Source: Thiosymbion sp942492625 (GTDB lineage Bacteria > Pseudomonadota > Gammaproteobacteria > Chromatiales > Chromatiaceae). From it: a stretch of DNA of 64,000 bases. Positions within the stretch are counted from its first letter, which is position 1. Each line of letters opens with the position of its first letter. Where the stretch lies: the NCBI GenBank assembly GCA_942492625.1, contig CALOFM010000056.1, forward strand, positions 20,146 through 84,145, given 5' to 3'. This document shows positions 25,010 to 33,717 of this stretch, one piece after another. The notes beneath the pieces were generated by a model that searched no databases, had not been told where the DNA came from, and saw only the letters and a list, made by a program, of their open reading frames with translations. Made by a program: the position numbers and the translations under genes.

Positions 25010-25875
25010 GCTCCGACGCGCCCCCCGTGCTCCTGCGGGTGCTGCCCGCGCGTAACCTGATCGAGCAACAGGTTCGGGCGGTCCTGGCGGAGGACGTCGG
25101 GGGAGGTGATCTCACTGCCGCACTGCTCCCGGAAGACGCGCTTTCTCGGGTGGACCTGATCACGCGGCAGGATGCGGTGATCTGTGGCTGCGCTTGGTTC
25201 GACGAGGTCTTTCGCCAGCTCGATTCCGCCGTCTCCGTAGTTTGGCAGGTAACGGACGGTGAGCGTGCGCGGCCGGGACAGATCCTGTGCCGCCTGTCCG
25301 GGCCGACCCGGGCCCTGCTGACCGGCGAGCGCACGGCAATGAATTATTTGCAGACCCTCTCGGGTACGGCTACAAGGGCGCGAAAATACGCGGACGCGGT
25401 CGCCGGTCTTCCGGTGCGCCTGCTCGACACCCGCAAGACCCTTCCGGGTCTGCGGGTGCAGCAGAAGTACGCCGTACTCTGCGGCGGCTGCCACAATCAC
25501 CGAATCGGGTTGTTCGACGCCATCCTGATCAAGGAGAACCACATCCTGGCAGCGGGCTCCATTGGCGCAGCGCTGCGCGCGGCCTTTGCGGTGGCGGGCG
25601 AGGTCCAGGTGGAGATCGAGGTGGAGAGTCTGGACGAGATGCGGCAGGCCCTGTGCGCGGGGGCTACCCACATGCTGCTGGATAACTTCGATCTCGACCA
25701 GTTGCGTGCAGCGGTGGCACTCGGTGCCGGGAAGGTGCGTCTGGAGGCGTCCGGCGGCGTGACACTCGAGACGATCCGCTCCATCGCGGAAACGGGCGTG
25801 GACGATATCTCAGTGGGTGACTTGACTAAGGACGTCGAGTCCATCGATTTGTCGATGCGGTTTTTGGGCGATTGA
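25006..25875 (+). CDS. nadC: Quinolinate phosphoribosyltransferase
   Basis: Converts quinolinate and PRPP to nicotinate mononucleotide in de novo NAD synthesis. The 289-residue length is normal. LAEDVGGGDLTAALLP, ERTAMNYLQTLSGTAT, RLLDTRKTLPGLRVQQKYAV and GGCHNHRIGLFDAILIKENHI are the family's substrate-binding motifs. The C-terminal barrel end is LEASGGVTLETIRSIAETGVDDISVG. The start overlaps the DUF1631 stop by four bases. No nadA or nadB gene is in view. Confidence 0.97.
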   Translation: MSSDAPPVLLRVLPARNLIEQQVRAVLAEDVGGGDLTAALLPEDALSRVDLITRQDAVICGCAWFDEVFRQLDSAVSVVWQVTDGERARPGQILCRLSGPTRALLTGERTAMNYLQTLSGTATRARKYADAVAGLPVRLLDTRKTLPGLRVQQKYAVLCGGCHNHRIGLFDAILIKENHILAAGSIGAALRAAFAVAGEVQVEIEVESLDEMRQALCAGATHMLLDNFDLDQLRAAVALGAGKVRLEASGGVTLETIRSIAETGVDDISVGDLTKDVESIDLSMRFLGD

Positions 25876-25946
25876 CCCTGGTGCGTGTGCCGGAAGGGAA
25901 GAGCGTCAAGCCAAAACCGTCGCCGGCCGCAGCTCGAAAATACCGA

Positions 25947-26885
25947 TCAAACCCGAATGCTCGACTGAACCTTCAGGGCTACGTCCAGTGCCTCCAGTCC
26001 GACCCGGCCGTCGACGAGGGGTGGACGCCCGGTGCGCACGCACTCGACGAACGCTTCCAGCTCGCGGTCCAGGGGCTTGACCGGATCGACCCTGATGCGT
26101 TCACGCACGATCTCGGGACGTTCCTCGCCGGGTACCGTCCTGGGGTAGGCGATGTCGATGGTCTGCTCGACGAAGTCCAGAGATAGGTAGCCGCTGGGCT
26201 GAAATACGCGGATGCGCCGGGTCTTCTTGTCCGAAACCCGGCTCGCGACCACGTTTGCCACCGCGCCGTCGGAGAACTCCAGGCGGGCGCTTGCGATGTC
26301 GACGTGCGGTGTCAGAACCGGTGTTCCCACTGCCGAGATGTCGCGGATCTCCGAGCTCATGAGGGACAGAATGATGTCGATATCGTGGATCATGAGGTCG
26401 GAGACCACATCCACATCCGTTGCCCGTTCCGTGAAGCCGCCCATGCGCTGAGCCTCCACGTAACGGGGCGCGGAAATACGATCCGCCAGCGCCATGATTC
26501 CCGCGTTGAAGCGCTCCAGGTGACCGATCTGCAGAATTGCCCCCGATTGCTCGGCTAGATGCACGATCTGCTCGCCCTGCTCCCGGGTTGCGGCGATCGG
26601 CTTCTCCAGCATCACGTGAACGCCGCGCCGAAGAAAGGGCGCCGCCACTGCCAAGTGGACTGTCGTCGGGGCAACGATGCTTACGGCATCCACCTGCTCG
26701 ACCAGCTCCGCGGCGTCGGTGATCGCGGCGCAGCGCGCTTCGGCTGCAATTGCCCGAACCCGTTCCTCGTTCGTGTCTACTACAGCGACCAGCTCCACTT
26801 CCGGCATGCGCGAGTAGATCAAGGCATGAAATCGGCCCAGATAGCCGACGCCCACTACGGCGACACGTAGCTTGTTGGTCGTCAT
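25947..26885 (-). CDS. Gfo/Idh/MocA family NAD(P)-dependent oxidoreductase
   Basis: A 312-residue sugar-type dehydrogenase. The Rossmann motif VAVVGVGYLGRFHALIY is at residues about 8-24, the conserved EKPIAATREQGEQIV holds the catalytic-region Lys-Pro, and SDLMIHDIDIILSL carries the active-site His-Asp. The family acts on free or nucleotide-linked sugars and inositols. UDP-GlcNAc 3-dehydrogenase (GnnA), which makes diamino lipid A, is one plausible identity, but no aminotransferase partner or lpxA lies nearby. Convergent with nadC and not obviously in an operon. Confidence 0.85.
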   Translation of the reverse strand: MTTNKLRVAVVGVGYLGRFHALIYSRMPEVELVAVVDTNEERVRAIAAEARCAAITDAAELVEQVDAVSIVAPTTVHLAVAAPFLRRGVHVMLEKPIAATREQGEQIVHLAEQSGAILQIGHLERFNAGIMALADRISAPRYVEAQRMGGFTERATDVDVVSDLMIHDIDIILSLMSSEIRDISAVGTPVLTPHVDIASARLEFSDGAVANVVASRVSDKKTRRIRVFQPSGYLSLDFVEQTIDIAYPRTVPGEERPEIVRERIRVDPVKPLDRELEAFVECVRTGRPPLVDGRVGLEALDVALKVQSSIRV

Positions 26886-27051
26886 CGGGCTCGCAGTGCC
26901 ATGGTTTGGGGGAAGGGGGAGTGGTGAGGTTATTACACCCGGAGACTCGACATGTATGCGCCGGGCCAGGACCTGCCGTGATCGGACACCTGGGTTGTCG
27001 GACAGACGGGCGCCCTTCGCTTCCGTCGAATAAACGCCTCAAGACGGCCTG

Positions 27052-27219
27052 CTATCCGCCAACGACTCCGGCGGCCGCGGTCTGCTCGGCGATGGGGACT
27101 TGGTCCGCACCGTAAAAGACGTTTATCTGATATGCCAAAGTCGCAGACATGCCCAGTGCGACTAGAATCAACAACACCGAAAACAGGTCGGGTCTGCGGC
27201 GGCAGCGCTTTGAATTCAT
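27052..27219 (-). CDS. Small single-pass membrane protein, unknown
   Basis: A 55-residue frame beginning MNSKRCRRRPDLF, with a basic N-terminus followed by one hydrophobic helix (VLLILVALGMSATLAYQI) and a polar end (ADQVPIAEQTAAAGVVGG). This positive-inside layout predicts a periplasm-facing C-terminus. An in-frame extension 46 codons upstream exists, but its composition is not membrane-protein-like. It is divergent from apaG. I do not recognise a family; coding status rests on the clean topology only. Confidence 0.5.
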   Translation of the reverse strand: MNSKRCRRRPDLFSVLLILVALGMSATLAYQINVFYGADQVPIAEQTAAAGVVGG

Positions 27220-27526
27220 AGACGTACGTGCGGCGTGGTTTGCTTTTAGTCTCTTCCGAGGAAGAGTGTACAACACTATGATAAAACAACAAAGAGATAC
27301 GTGATTTCCGAAGAAACAACCGTTCGCCGCGGCTGGCTGTCGGTGCTCGGAGGCCAATTATCGGTGTTTTCGGGTGGCTTGTCTGCTTCCAATTGGCTGC
27401 ATGCAGAGCCGCTGCCGTTCAGTGTCTCGCAGGTGGGTCTGTCGAACAGCACCGATCGGTGTCGCGCAGGCGTTGTATTTCGGGCTCCGGCACCTTAACC
27501 TTTGCCGCGAGCAACAGGATAGAGTC
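27220..27526. other. Divergent intergenic region before apaG
   Basis: A 307-bp gap between the small membrane-protein gene and apaG. It holds one candidate promoter towards apaG and a CTTCC-GA-GGAAG palindrome at 27253-27264. It also holds a TCGGTG-rich stretch at about 27339-27370 that looks like degenerate repeat DNA. No further gene is supported. Confidence 0.45.
27254..27282 (+). promoter_or_regulatory. Candidate sigma-70 promoter upstream of apaG
   Basis: TTCCGA (27254-27259), a 17-bp spacer, then TATGAT (27277-27282). The -10 matches five of six consensus bases; the -35 matches only three. It points at apaG with a leader of about 240 bases. A CTTCC/GGAAG palindrome overlaps the -35. 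This is a weak prediction. Confidence 0.3.
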
Positions 27527-27916
27527 ATGCAAAGCCCCGCGGATGTCCGCTACCAGATAGAGGTCAGTGTGCGTAGCGACTACCTGCCTGATCAATCGCA
27601 ACCCGGAGATGAGCGGTATGTATTCGCTTACACGGTTACCATTCGAAACAGCGGACTCGAGGCCGCGCGCTTACTCAACCGCCATTGGATCATCGCCGAT
27701 GCCAATGGAAAGGTCCAAGAGGTGCGAGGTGAAGGTGTGGTGGGCGAGCAGCCGCACCTCAAGCCCGGTGAGAGCTACCGGTACACCAGCGGGACCGTCT
27801 TGGAGACTCCCGTGGGCAGCATGCACGGCAGCTACGAGATGCTGGCGGACGACGGCACCCGCTTCGACGCGAGCATTCATCCCTTTTCATTGGCCACTCC
27901 GACGAGCCTTCACTGA
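27527..27916 (+). CDS. apaG: ApaG protein
   Basis: A 129-residue protein with a fibronectin-III-like fold. Family motifs are FAYTVTIRNSGLEAARLLNRHWIIADANG, VQEVRGEGVVGEQPHLKPGESYRYTSG and GSMHGSYEMLADDG. I chose ATG 27527 as the start because the codons upstream in this frame do not resemble the family. It is followed 78 bp later by apaH, the usual pairing. The biochemical role is still unclear; homologues bind nucleotides or pyrophosphate. Confidence 0.95.
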   Translation: MQSPADVRYQIEVSVRSDYLPDQSQPGDERYVFAYTVTIRNSGLEAARLLNRHWIIADANGKVQEVRGEGVVGEQPHLKPGESYRYTSGTVLETPVGSMHGSYEMLADDGTRFDASIHPFSLATPTSLH

Positions 27917-27994
27917 AATCTCCGGGCGGAGGCATGGCCTCCCGCCCTGAGCCCGAGCTTCTTCGGTCAAGAAACAGTTTGCAGCGCAGTATCC

Positions 27995-28807
27995 ATGGCG
28001 ACATACGCAATCGGTGATATTCAAGGCTGCTATGATGAGCTCCGGCGCTTGCTCGACGCGCTCGCCTTCGACCCGGTAAAAGACAAAATCTGGCTCGTTG
28101 GCGACTTGGTGAATCGGGGGCCGGACTCCCTGAAGACCTTGCACTTTATCCGAGATCTCGACGACTGTGCCCTGACAGTCCTGGGAAACCATGACCTGCA
28201 CCTGCTTGCACTCGCCGCCGGAAACTCCAAACAGGAAAAGAAGAGCAACCTCGATGATGTGCTTCGGGCGCCGGACCGGGACGAGCTGTTGCATTGGCTG
28301 CGGCACCGTCCCTTGATGCACTTCGACGCACGCAAGGAATTCGCCCTCGTCCACGCCGGGCTGCCGCCGCAGTGGGATCTGATGGAAGCCCTGGAGTGCG
28401 CGAGAGAGGTAGAGGCAGTCCTGCAGGGACCGAGCTATCCGGACTTCCTGAACGAGATGTACGGCAACGAGCCCGCACGTTGGTCCAGGTCTCTAACCGG
28501 GATGGATCGCCTACGTTTCATCACCAACTGCTTTACGCGGCTGCGCTATTGTGACGCCGAGGGAAACCTGGTGCTGAAGGAGAAGGCCCCTCCCGGCTCA
28601 GCGCCGAAAGGATACCTACCTTGGTACGAGGTGCCGGGACGGGCGAGCAGCGACATACGCATCATCTTCGGCCATTGGTCGACGCTTGGCTACGAGGTCC
28701 GGAACAACACCTGGGCACTGGACACCGGCTGCGTGTGGAAGGGGCGGCTTACGGCCATCCGGGTTCACAAGAACAAGCCGATCGACCCGATTTCCATCCC
28801 TTGCTGA
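27995..28807 (+). CDS. apaH: Symmetrical diadenosine tetraphosphatase
   Basis: Hydrolyses Ap4A to two ADP, and removes NpnN caps from RNA in E. coli. The 270-residue protein carries the metallophosphatase motifs GDIQGCYDEL, WLVGDLVNRGPDSL, VLGNHDLHLL and the His motifs FALVHAGLPP and FGHWSTLGY. It follows apaG. It is convergent with the glcD-like gene, with 48 bp between and no clear terminator. Confidence 0.96.
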   Translation: MATYAIGDIQGCYDELRRLLDALAFDPVKDKIWLVGDLVNRGPDSLKTLHFIRDLDDCALTVLGNHDLHLLALAAGNSKQEKKSNLDDVLRAPDRDELLHWLRHRPLMHFDARKEFALVHAGLPPQWDLMEALECAREVEAVLQGPSYPDFLNEMYGNEPARWSRSLTGMDRLRFITNCFTRLRYCDAEGNLVLKEKAPPGSAPKGYLPWYEVPGRASSDIRIIFGHWSTLGYEVRNNTWALDTGCVWKGRLTAIRVHKNKPIDPISIPC

Positions 28808-28855
28808 TGTTGTTCGCGTTATTCGTTTCATTCCTGGTTTTCTTCCTTTCCGAGA

Positions 28856-30268
28856 CTAGATCTCAGGCAACGCCTTCCCTGGATTGAGAATCCCGTTCGG
28901 ATCGAACTGCCGCTTGATGTCCCGCATCAGGCGCAGGGTTGCCGGGTCGATCTCTCTTGCAACGAAGTCGCGTTTTGCGAGCCCTACGCCGTGCTCGCCG
29001 GAGATGGTGCCGTCGAGCTCGATAACCAATGAGAACATCGCATCCAGGCTGTGCTTGGCCCGCGCCATCTCGTTAAGGTCGTCGGGGTTTACGAGCAGAT
29101 TGACGTGGATGTTGCCGTTGCCCGCGTGGCCGAAGTTGACGATGCGGATGTCCGTCTCCCGCGAGAGCTCGTCCAGGCCGTCGATGAACCTGGCCAGATG
29201 GGAAACAGGGACCACGACGTCCTCGTTGATTCTCTTCGGCGCGATGTGTCGCAAGGCGGGGGCTAGGGCGCGGCGGGCCTTCCAGAGTGCGTCGATCTCG
29301 GTAGCGTCCGTGGCGCCGCGGATGTCTCTGATTCCTTCCACCCGGGCCGCGTCAGCGACGGTCTTTGCGGCCGCGTCGATACAGTGCGCAGGTCCGTCCA
29401 CCTCGATCATCAGCAGCGCCCCCGTTCCCGCCGGGACACCCGGGTCGGAATAGCGGCGGACCACCTCGATGGCGGCGCCGTCCATGAGCTCCAGCGCGCA
29501 AGGGGTGACTGGCTGGGTCATGACGGCCGAGACCGCAGCCGCAGCCGCCTGGATATCGCGATAGGTGGCGCGCAGAGTACGTTTGGTCTCGGGCAGGGGA
29601 GTAAGCTTGAGGGTCGCTTCTGTGATCAGGGCCAAGGTCCCTTCGGAGCCGATGATCAGGCGCGTTAGGTCGTAGCCGACCACGCCCTTGGTCGTGCACA
29701 CCCCCGTGCGGATGCGCTCCCCGGCTCCGGTGACGGCCTTTAGACCCAGTGTGCACTCTCGTGGTGTGCCGTATTTGACGGCCCGCGGGCCTGCGGAGTT
29801 GTAGGCCAGGTTGCCACCGATGGTGCATACCGCCGCGCTGGTGGGGTCTGGGGGCCAGAAGAAGCCCTGCTCGCCCGCTGCCTGCTGGAGCGCCTCGTTG
29901 GTCACGCCGGGCTCCACCACCGCCAGGCGGTTCGGCGGATCGATCTTCAGGATCCGCGTCATGCGCTCGAAGGAGAGAACGATGCCGCCGCGGTCCGGGA
30001 CCGTGGCCCCGGTGGTGCCCGTACCCAGGCCGCGGGCGGTAACGGGGACGCGCTGGTGGTTGCATAGGGAGAGCAGCTTGACCAGCTGGTCCGCTTCGGT
30101 GATAAAGACGACGGCTTGAGGCAGGGCCTGCCGGCCGCTGTTGTCGTAGCCGTAGGGCCAGCAGTCGGCCGGGTCGGTGAGTAGGTCTCGGGGCGCCGTC
30201 AGCGCCTTCAGCTCGCTCAGGGTCTGCGGCGGCAGCTCCGGGACCCGGCTGCGGCTAGATATACTCAA
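28856..30268 (-). CDS. FAD-binding oxidase, GlcD/D-lactate dehydrogenase type
   Basis: Flavoprotein of the FAD_binding_4 family that oxidises a 2-hydroxy acid such as glycolate or D-lactate. RGLGTGTTGATVPDRGGIVLS and TIGGNLAYNSAGPRAVKYG are FAD-binding motifs; FGHAGNGNIHVNLLV and GTISGEHGVGLAKRDF are C-terminal active-site motifs. No ATG suits the N-terminus. TTG 30268, preceded by AAGGTGG, gives 470 residues and overlaps the dolP stop by 14 bp; a longer frame from 30325 is less likely. No glcE or glcF follows, so it is probably a stand-alone enzyme. Substrate is unassigned. Confidence 0.87.
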   Translation of the reverse strand: MSISSRSRVPELPPQTLSELKALTAPRDLLTDPADCWPYGYDNSGRQALPQAVVFITEADQLVKLLSLCNHQRVPVTARGLGTGTTGATVPDRGGIVLSFERMTRILKIDPPNRLAVVEPGVTNEALQQAAGEQGFFWPPDPTSAAVCTIGGNLAYNSAGPRAVKYGTPRECTLGLKAVTGAGERIRTGVCTTKGVVGYDLTRLIIGSEGTLALITEATLKLTPLPETKRTLRATYRDIQAAAAAVSAVMTQPVTPCALELMDGAAIEVVRRYSDPGVPAGTGALLMIEVDGPAHCIDAAAKTVADAARVEGIRDIRGATDATEIDALWKARRALAPALRHIAPKRINEDVVVPVSHLARFIDGLDELSRETDIRIVNFGHAGNGNIHVNLLVNPDDLNEMARAKHSLDAMFSLVIELDGTISGEHGVGLAKRDFVAREIDPATLRLMRDIKRQFDPNGILNPGKALPEI

Positions 30269-30884
30269 ATATCTTGACCACCTTCGCCACGCCGGGCACG
30301 TAGCGCGCCCTTTCCGCCGCGTCATCCGCCTCCGCGGGGTAAACTAGCCCCATGAGGAATACCACCCCATCCTCGGTAACGACTTTGACGCGAGTCGGAT
30401 CGAATCCCGGAATGTCTGTTTCGGTAAACGCAATTTTTACCCGTGACGTGATCAGGGTGTCCTCGCTCTCCTGTGTAAAGCTCGCCAGGGGACCGACGGT
30501 AACCTCGTTCATCACCTTCGTCACGTTCGGTAGCCGGGCGACCTTCTGCGCGAAACGGTCGCGAATGTCTTCGGTCTCGGCCTGTCCGGTCAGCAACACC
30601 AGATGATTGTAGCTGGTGGTGGAGATGCGGCTGCGCAGACTGATGTCGGGATTGTCTCTTAGAAGCTGGGCGGCGGACTGCTCGATGTACTCGTCTTCCA
30701 GCACGACTTGTGCGTCCCGCCGCTCATGCATCACCGAAGCCCCAGCGGCGACACCGCCGACAACGACGGCGGCGCAGCCGTGCAGCAGCGGAATGCCGAG
30801 GCCGAGGGTAAGGGTCATCACCAAGGCATGACGGCGTTGCGTAACGATTGGCAACTGATTTCTTTTCCGAAGCTTATTCAACAT
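30255..30884 (-). CDS. dolP: Outer-membrane lipoprotein with two BON domains
   Basis: A 209-residue lipoprotein. The signal sequence LTLGLGIPLLHGC ends in a lipobox Cys. Two BON domains follow (DISLRSRISTTSYNHLVLLTGQAETEDIRD and ITSRVKIAFTETDIPGFDPTRVKVVTEDGVVFLMG). E. coli DolP (YraP) maintains outer-membrane integrity and binds anionic lipid at division sites. The order lpoA-yraN-dolP matches E. coli yraM-yraN-yraO-yraP, except that diaA (yraO) is missing. I chose ATG 30884, which overlaps the yraN end; ATG 30893 is also possible. Confidence 0.9.
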   Translation of the reverse strand: MLNKLRKRNQLPIVTQRRHALVMTLTLGLGIPLLHGCAAVVVGGVAAGASVMHERRDAQVVLEDEYIEQSAAQLLRDNPDISLRSRISTTSYNHLVLLTGQAETEDIRDRFAQKVARLPNVTKVMNEVTVGPLASFTQESEDTLITSRVKIAFTETDIPGFDPTRVKVVTEDGVVFLMGLVYPAEADDAAERARYVPGVAKVVKIFEYI

Positions 30885-31238
30885 TGAAGGCATCCCGAAT
30901 CCAGTCGATGCGATTGGTGCCGCTGAGTGCAATGACGTCGAAGCGGCAGGGCAGGTTGGTCGGGTTGTGCTGTAGATAGTGCGCTGCTGCCGCGGCCAGC
31001 TTGCGCTGCTTGTGGATGTCGACGGTCTCGGCCGGTGTGCCGAAGCGCGTGGACGCCCGGAATCGGACCTCGACGAAGACCAGGGTGCCGCCTCGCGCAT
31101 CACCAGATCGATCTCGCCGCGCCGGCAGCGGTAATTGCGCTCCAGCAGGCGTAGGCCCTTGCCCTGCAGATAGGCGCAGGCGAGGCGTTCCTTGTCCTCG
31201 CCGACAGCCGTCGTGCGGCTACGGGCGATGATCGCCAA
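30874..31238 (-). pseudogene. yraN: YraN/UPF0102 endonuclease-like protein, interrupted by a 1-base deletion
   Basis: The UPF0102 nuclease-like fold is clear but lies in two frames. The first part reads LACAYLQGKGLRLLERNYRCRRGEIDLVMRE; the second resumes one frame over as GGTLVFVEVRFRASTRFG and ends IDWIRDAFNVE. The break is at about 31099-31105, where GAGGCGGCACC should read GAGGGCGGCACC. Restoring one G gives about 121 residues, normal for the family, with the Asp, Glu-x-Arg catalytic-type residues present. The start is uncertain (TTG 31238 or 31253). Sequencing error is as likely as true inactivation. Confidence 0.8.
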
Positions 31239-32442
31239 TGCCGGGAGATCCAACGGCGGCGAGGCGCGGGCTGACGCCGTAGAGCGGAAGAACCTGCGCC
31301 ATTGTTCCCGTTGCGCCGTTGCCGATGACCGCCACCTTGACCGGGCCGCCGGAATCGATGCGTGCAAGGCTAAGCTGGCGGTGGAAGCGCCTTCGGGAGT
31401 CCATGCTCAGGACGCCGGTCTTACCCTGAATCCGCGCCTGCGGGTTCGCCGACATCCAATCCAGGCGCGAGCCGAGTCGGTAGGCGTCGACTCCCATCGC
31501 GTAAAGCCGCGGAAGATTCGTGCGTAGACCCTTGGAGGAGACGGAGTCACCGGATGCCGGCTCCACGAGCCAGGGAATCTCGACGAAATTCAGTCCGACC
31601 AAGCCCCGGTCGCCCTCCGGTTCGAACCGCCCGTTGTATATGTGGGAGGTCGAGTAAACCGGCACTTCCGAACCGACCTTGTGTCGGATCTGCGGCCAGA
31701 TTTGGCGGGCCAGGTCTGCGGTTGCGACCAAGAAGACGAAGTCGGCACCTGCGGCGCGGTCGGACAGTTTTGCGACCGTAGCGGAGAAGTCCGTCGCTGC
31801 CGGGTCAAAGGCCTGAGAGGCGGCCATTTGGCCGCCGACCGACTTCCACTCCTGGCGGAAGGCGCGGGATAGACGGTTGCCCCAGTTACCCTCCGGGTAC
31901 AGCATCAGGGCGGTGCGGTGCCCCTGGTTCCAGGCTGCTGTGGCTACGGACGCCGCTTCGTCTTCAGGAGAGAGCGAGAATTGATACAGATTCCGGGGGG
32001 GGCTGCCAGAACCCGGGGCCAGGTTCAGCGCGAGGGTTGGGATCGGCAGCGAGGATGCACTGGCGAGCTTTTCCACCGATTGCTTCTGCAGTGGCCCGAT
32101 CACCAAGTCCGCGCCGTCTGCTGCGGCCTGCTGCACAAGGGCGGTCGCGGAGCCCGCGGCGCTGTCGTAGAAACGCAACGTTGGCCGTCTTCCTTGCGGG
32201 TCTGCTTCCTGCGCGGCGACAATCCCGTCGCGTACGACCTGGGCGGCACCCGCGTAGCGGCCCGACTGGGGCAGCAGAACGGCTATGGTCTCGCTCCCCT
32301 GGAAGCCGCCGGTAACGGCCCGCGTGAGCTCGGAATCGCCTCCCATCTGCAGTCCGGCGCAGCCGCCCAGGGCGATTGTAAGTGCGGCGAGCAGCGATCT
32401 GATGGAGCGGCGGGCGGTAGTCACGTGATTTTTCTGGAACAT
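31219..32442 (-). CDS. lpoA: LpoA-like penicillin-binding protein activator lipoprotein
   Basis: A 407-residue outer-membrane lipoprotein with the periplasmic-binding-protein fold of YraM/LpoA, which activates PBP1A in E. coli. The signal LLAALTIALGGC ends in a lipobox Cys. Family motifs are IAVLLPQSGRYAGAAQVVRDGIVAA, DLVIGPLQKQSVEKLA and YSTSHIYNGR. It lacks the extra N-terminal TPR domain of the E. coli protein. I chose the start MFQKNHV. It is divergent from rsmI, as in E. coli. The C-terminal 37 residues after GGPVKV look unlike the family and overlap yraN. Confidence 0.9.
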   Translation of the reverse strand: MFQKNHVTTARRSIRSLLAALTIALGGCAGLQMGGDSELTRAVTGGFQGSETIAVLLPQSGRYAGAAQVVRDGIVAAQEADPQGRRPTLRFYDSAAGSATALVQQAAADGADLVIGPLQKQSVEKLASASSLPIPTLALNLAPGSGSPPRNLYQFSLSPEDEAASVATAAWNQGHRTALMLYPEGNWGNRLSRAFRQEWKSVGGQMAASQAFDPAATDFSATVAKLSDRAAGADFVFLVATADLARQIWPQIRHKVGSEVPVYSTSHIYNGRFEPEGDRGLVGLNFVEIPWLVEPASGDSVSSKGLRTNLPRLYAMGVDAYRLGSRLDWMSANPQARIQGKTGVLSMDSRRRFHRQLSLARIDSGGPVKVAVIGNGATGTMAQVLPLYGVSPRLAAVGSPGIGDHRP

Positions 32443-32480
32443 CGTTGTTCGCGGTGCTCTGAATAGGTGGAGGAGAATTG

Positions 32481-33332
32481 GTGTCCAAAAACTCAGGCGT
32501 ACTATACGTGGTGGCAACACCCATCGGCAATCTTGGGGATATTACGGACCGTGCCCGCGAAGTGCTCTCCCGGGTCGACCTGATTGCCGCCGAAGACACG
32601 CGCCACACCCGCCGCTTGCTGGCGCACTTGGGGATCCAGGCCAAGCTCTGCTCTTTTCACGATCACAACGAAGCGGGAGTGACCGATCGGCTGCTCGGGC
32701 TTCTCGCCCGGGGTGATGACTTGGCCTTGGTCTCGGATGCCGGCACGCCGCTCATCAGTGATCCTGGTTTCACCCTGGTCCGAGGGGCTAGACGGCAGGG
32801 GGTACGCGTGGTGCCCGTGCCGGGGGCCAATGCCGCCGTTTGCGCCCTTTGCGCCGCGGGGCTTGCGAGCGACCGGTTCCTTTTTCTCGGTTTCCCTCCT
32901 CGTTCTTCGGCTGCGCGTCGACAGTGGCTGAGTGGCTTGATCGGCGAGCCCGGGACCTTGATCTTCTACGAGGCCGGTAACCGGGCCGCCGCGTCCCTCG
33001 AGGATATGGGCTCGGTACTCGGAGCGAATCGGCATGCGGTCGTGGCTCGTGAGCTCACGAAGCGTTTCGAGACCTTTCTGGAGGGAACCCTCGGTTCCCT
33101 TGCCGATCTTTTGCGTAACGACCCCGAGCAGCAGCTCGGAGAGCTCGTCATCCTGGTGGAGGCTGGCCGCGAGAGCGCCGATGCCGCTCGGGAAGCAGAA
33201 GAAGAGCGGGTCTTGGTCATCCTGTCGGACGAACTCCCCCTCAAGCAGGCGGCGGCCCTCACCGCACGCATTGCCGGTGGGAAAAAGAACAGGCTCTATA
33301 GGCTCGCGCTCCAAAGGCGGCGCGCTGAGTAG
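32481..33332 (+). CDS. rsmI: 16S rRNA 2'-O-ribose C1402 methyltransferase
   Basis: SAM-dependent methyltransferase of the tetrapyrrole-methylase fold, which 2'-O-methylates C1402 in the ribosomal P site. LYVVATPIGNLGDIT, AAEDTRHTRRLL and LVSDAGTPLISDPG are signatures; VVARELTKRFE and LGELVILVEAG follow. I chose GTG 32481, five bases after AGGAG, over the adjacent TTG; the protein is 283 residues. It is divergent from lpoA and lies directly upstream of rnpB, which may share its transcript. Partner of rsmH at 34463 in modifying the same nucleotide. Confidence 0.95.
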   Translation: MSKNSGVLYVVATPIGNLGDITDRAREVLSRVDLIAAEDTRHTRRLLAHLGIQAKLCSFHDHNEAGVTDRLLGLLARGDDLALVSDAGTPLISDPGFTLVRGARRQGVRVVPVPGANAAVCALCAAGLASDRFLFLGFPPRSSAARRQWLSGLIGEPGTLIFYEAGNRAAASLEDMGSVLGANRHAVVARELTKRFETFLEGTLGSLADLLRNDPEQQLGELVILVEAGRESADAAREAEEERVLVILSDELPLKQAAALTARIAGGKKNRLYRLALQRRRAE

Positions 33333-33344
33333 TAGAATTCATGG

Positions 33345-33717
33345 TGGGAGTCGGCCGGGCAGCCGCTCCTGCGGCCTGGCTGCAGGGGAGGAAAGTCCGG
33401 GCTCCGCAGGGCAGGGTGCCAGGTAACGCCTGGGGGGCGCGAGCCCACGGAAAGTGCCACAGAAAACATACCGCCTAAACCCGCCTCCGGCGGGTCGGTA
33501 AGGGTGAAATGGTGCGGTAAGAGCGCACCGCGCCGGCGGTAACGCCGGTGGCAGGGTAAACCCCACCCGGAGCAAGACCAAATAGGGGAGCGCGCGGCCT
33601 TGCGCCGCAACGTGCGGCCCGCACGAGCTCCCGGGTAGGTTGCTTGAGGTGCGCGGCGACGTGCATCCGAGATGAATGGCTGCCCACGACAGAACCCGGC
33701 TTACAGGCCGGCTCCCT
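33345..33717 (+). ncRNA. rnpB: RNase P RNA (bacterial type A)
   Basis: The catalytic RNA that matures tRNA 5' ends. Conserved blocks are all present: GAGGAAAGTCCGGGCTCC, CAGGGTGCCAGGTAACGCC, AAGGGTGAAATGGTGCGGTA, AGAGCGCACCG, AAGACCAAATAGGGG and ACGACAGAACCCGGCTTA. The ends are set by helix P1, GGGAGTCGGCC (33346-33356) pairing with GGCCGGCTCCC (33706-33716). It starts 12 bp after rsmI. The placement rsmI-rnpB-mraZ is common in Gammaproteobacteria. No clear terminator follows. Confidence 0.97.
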
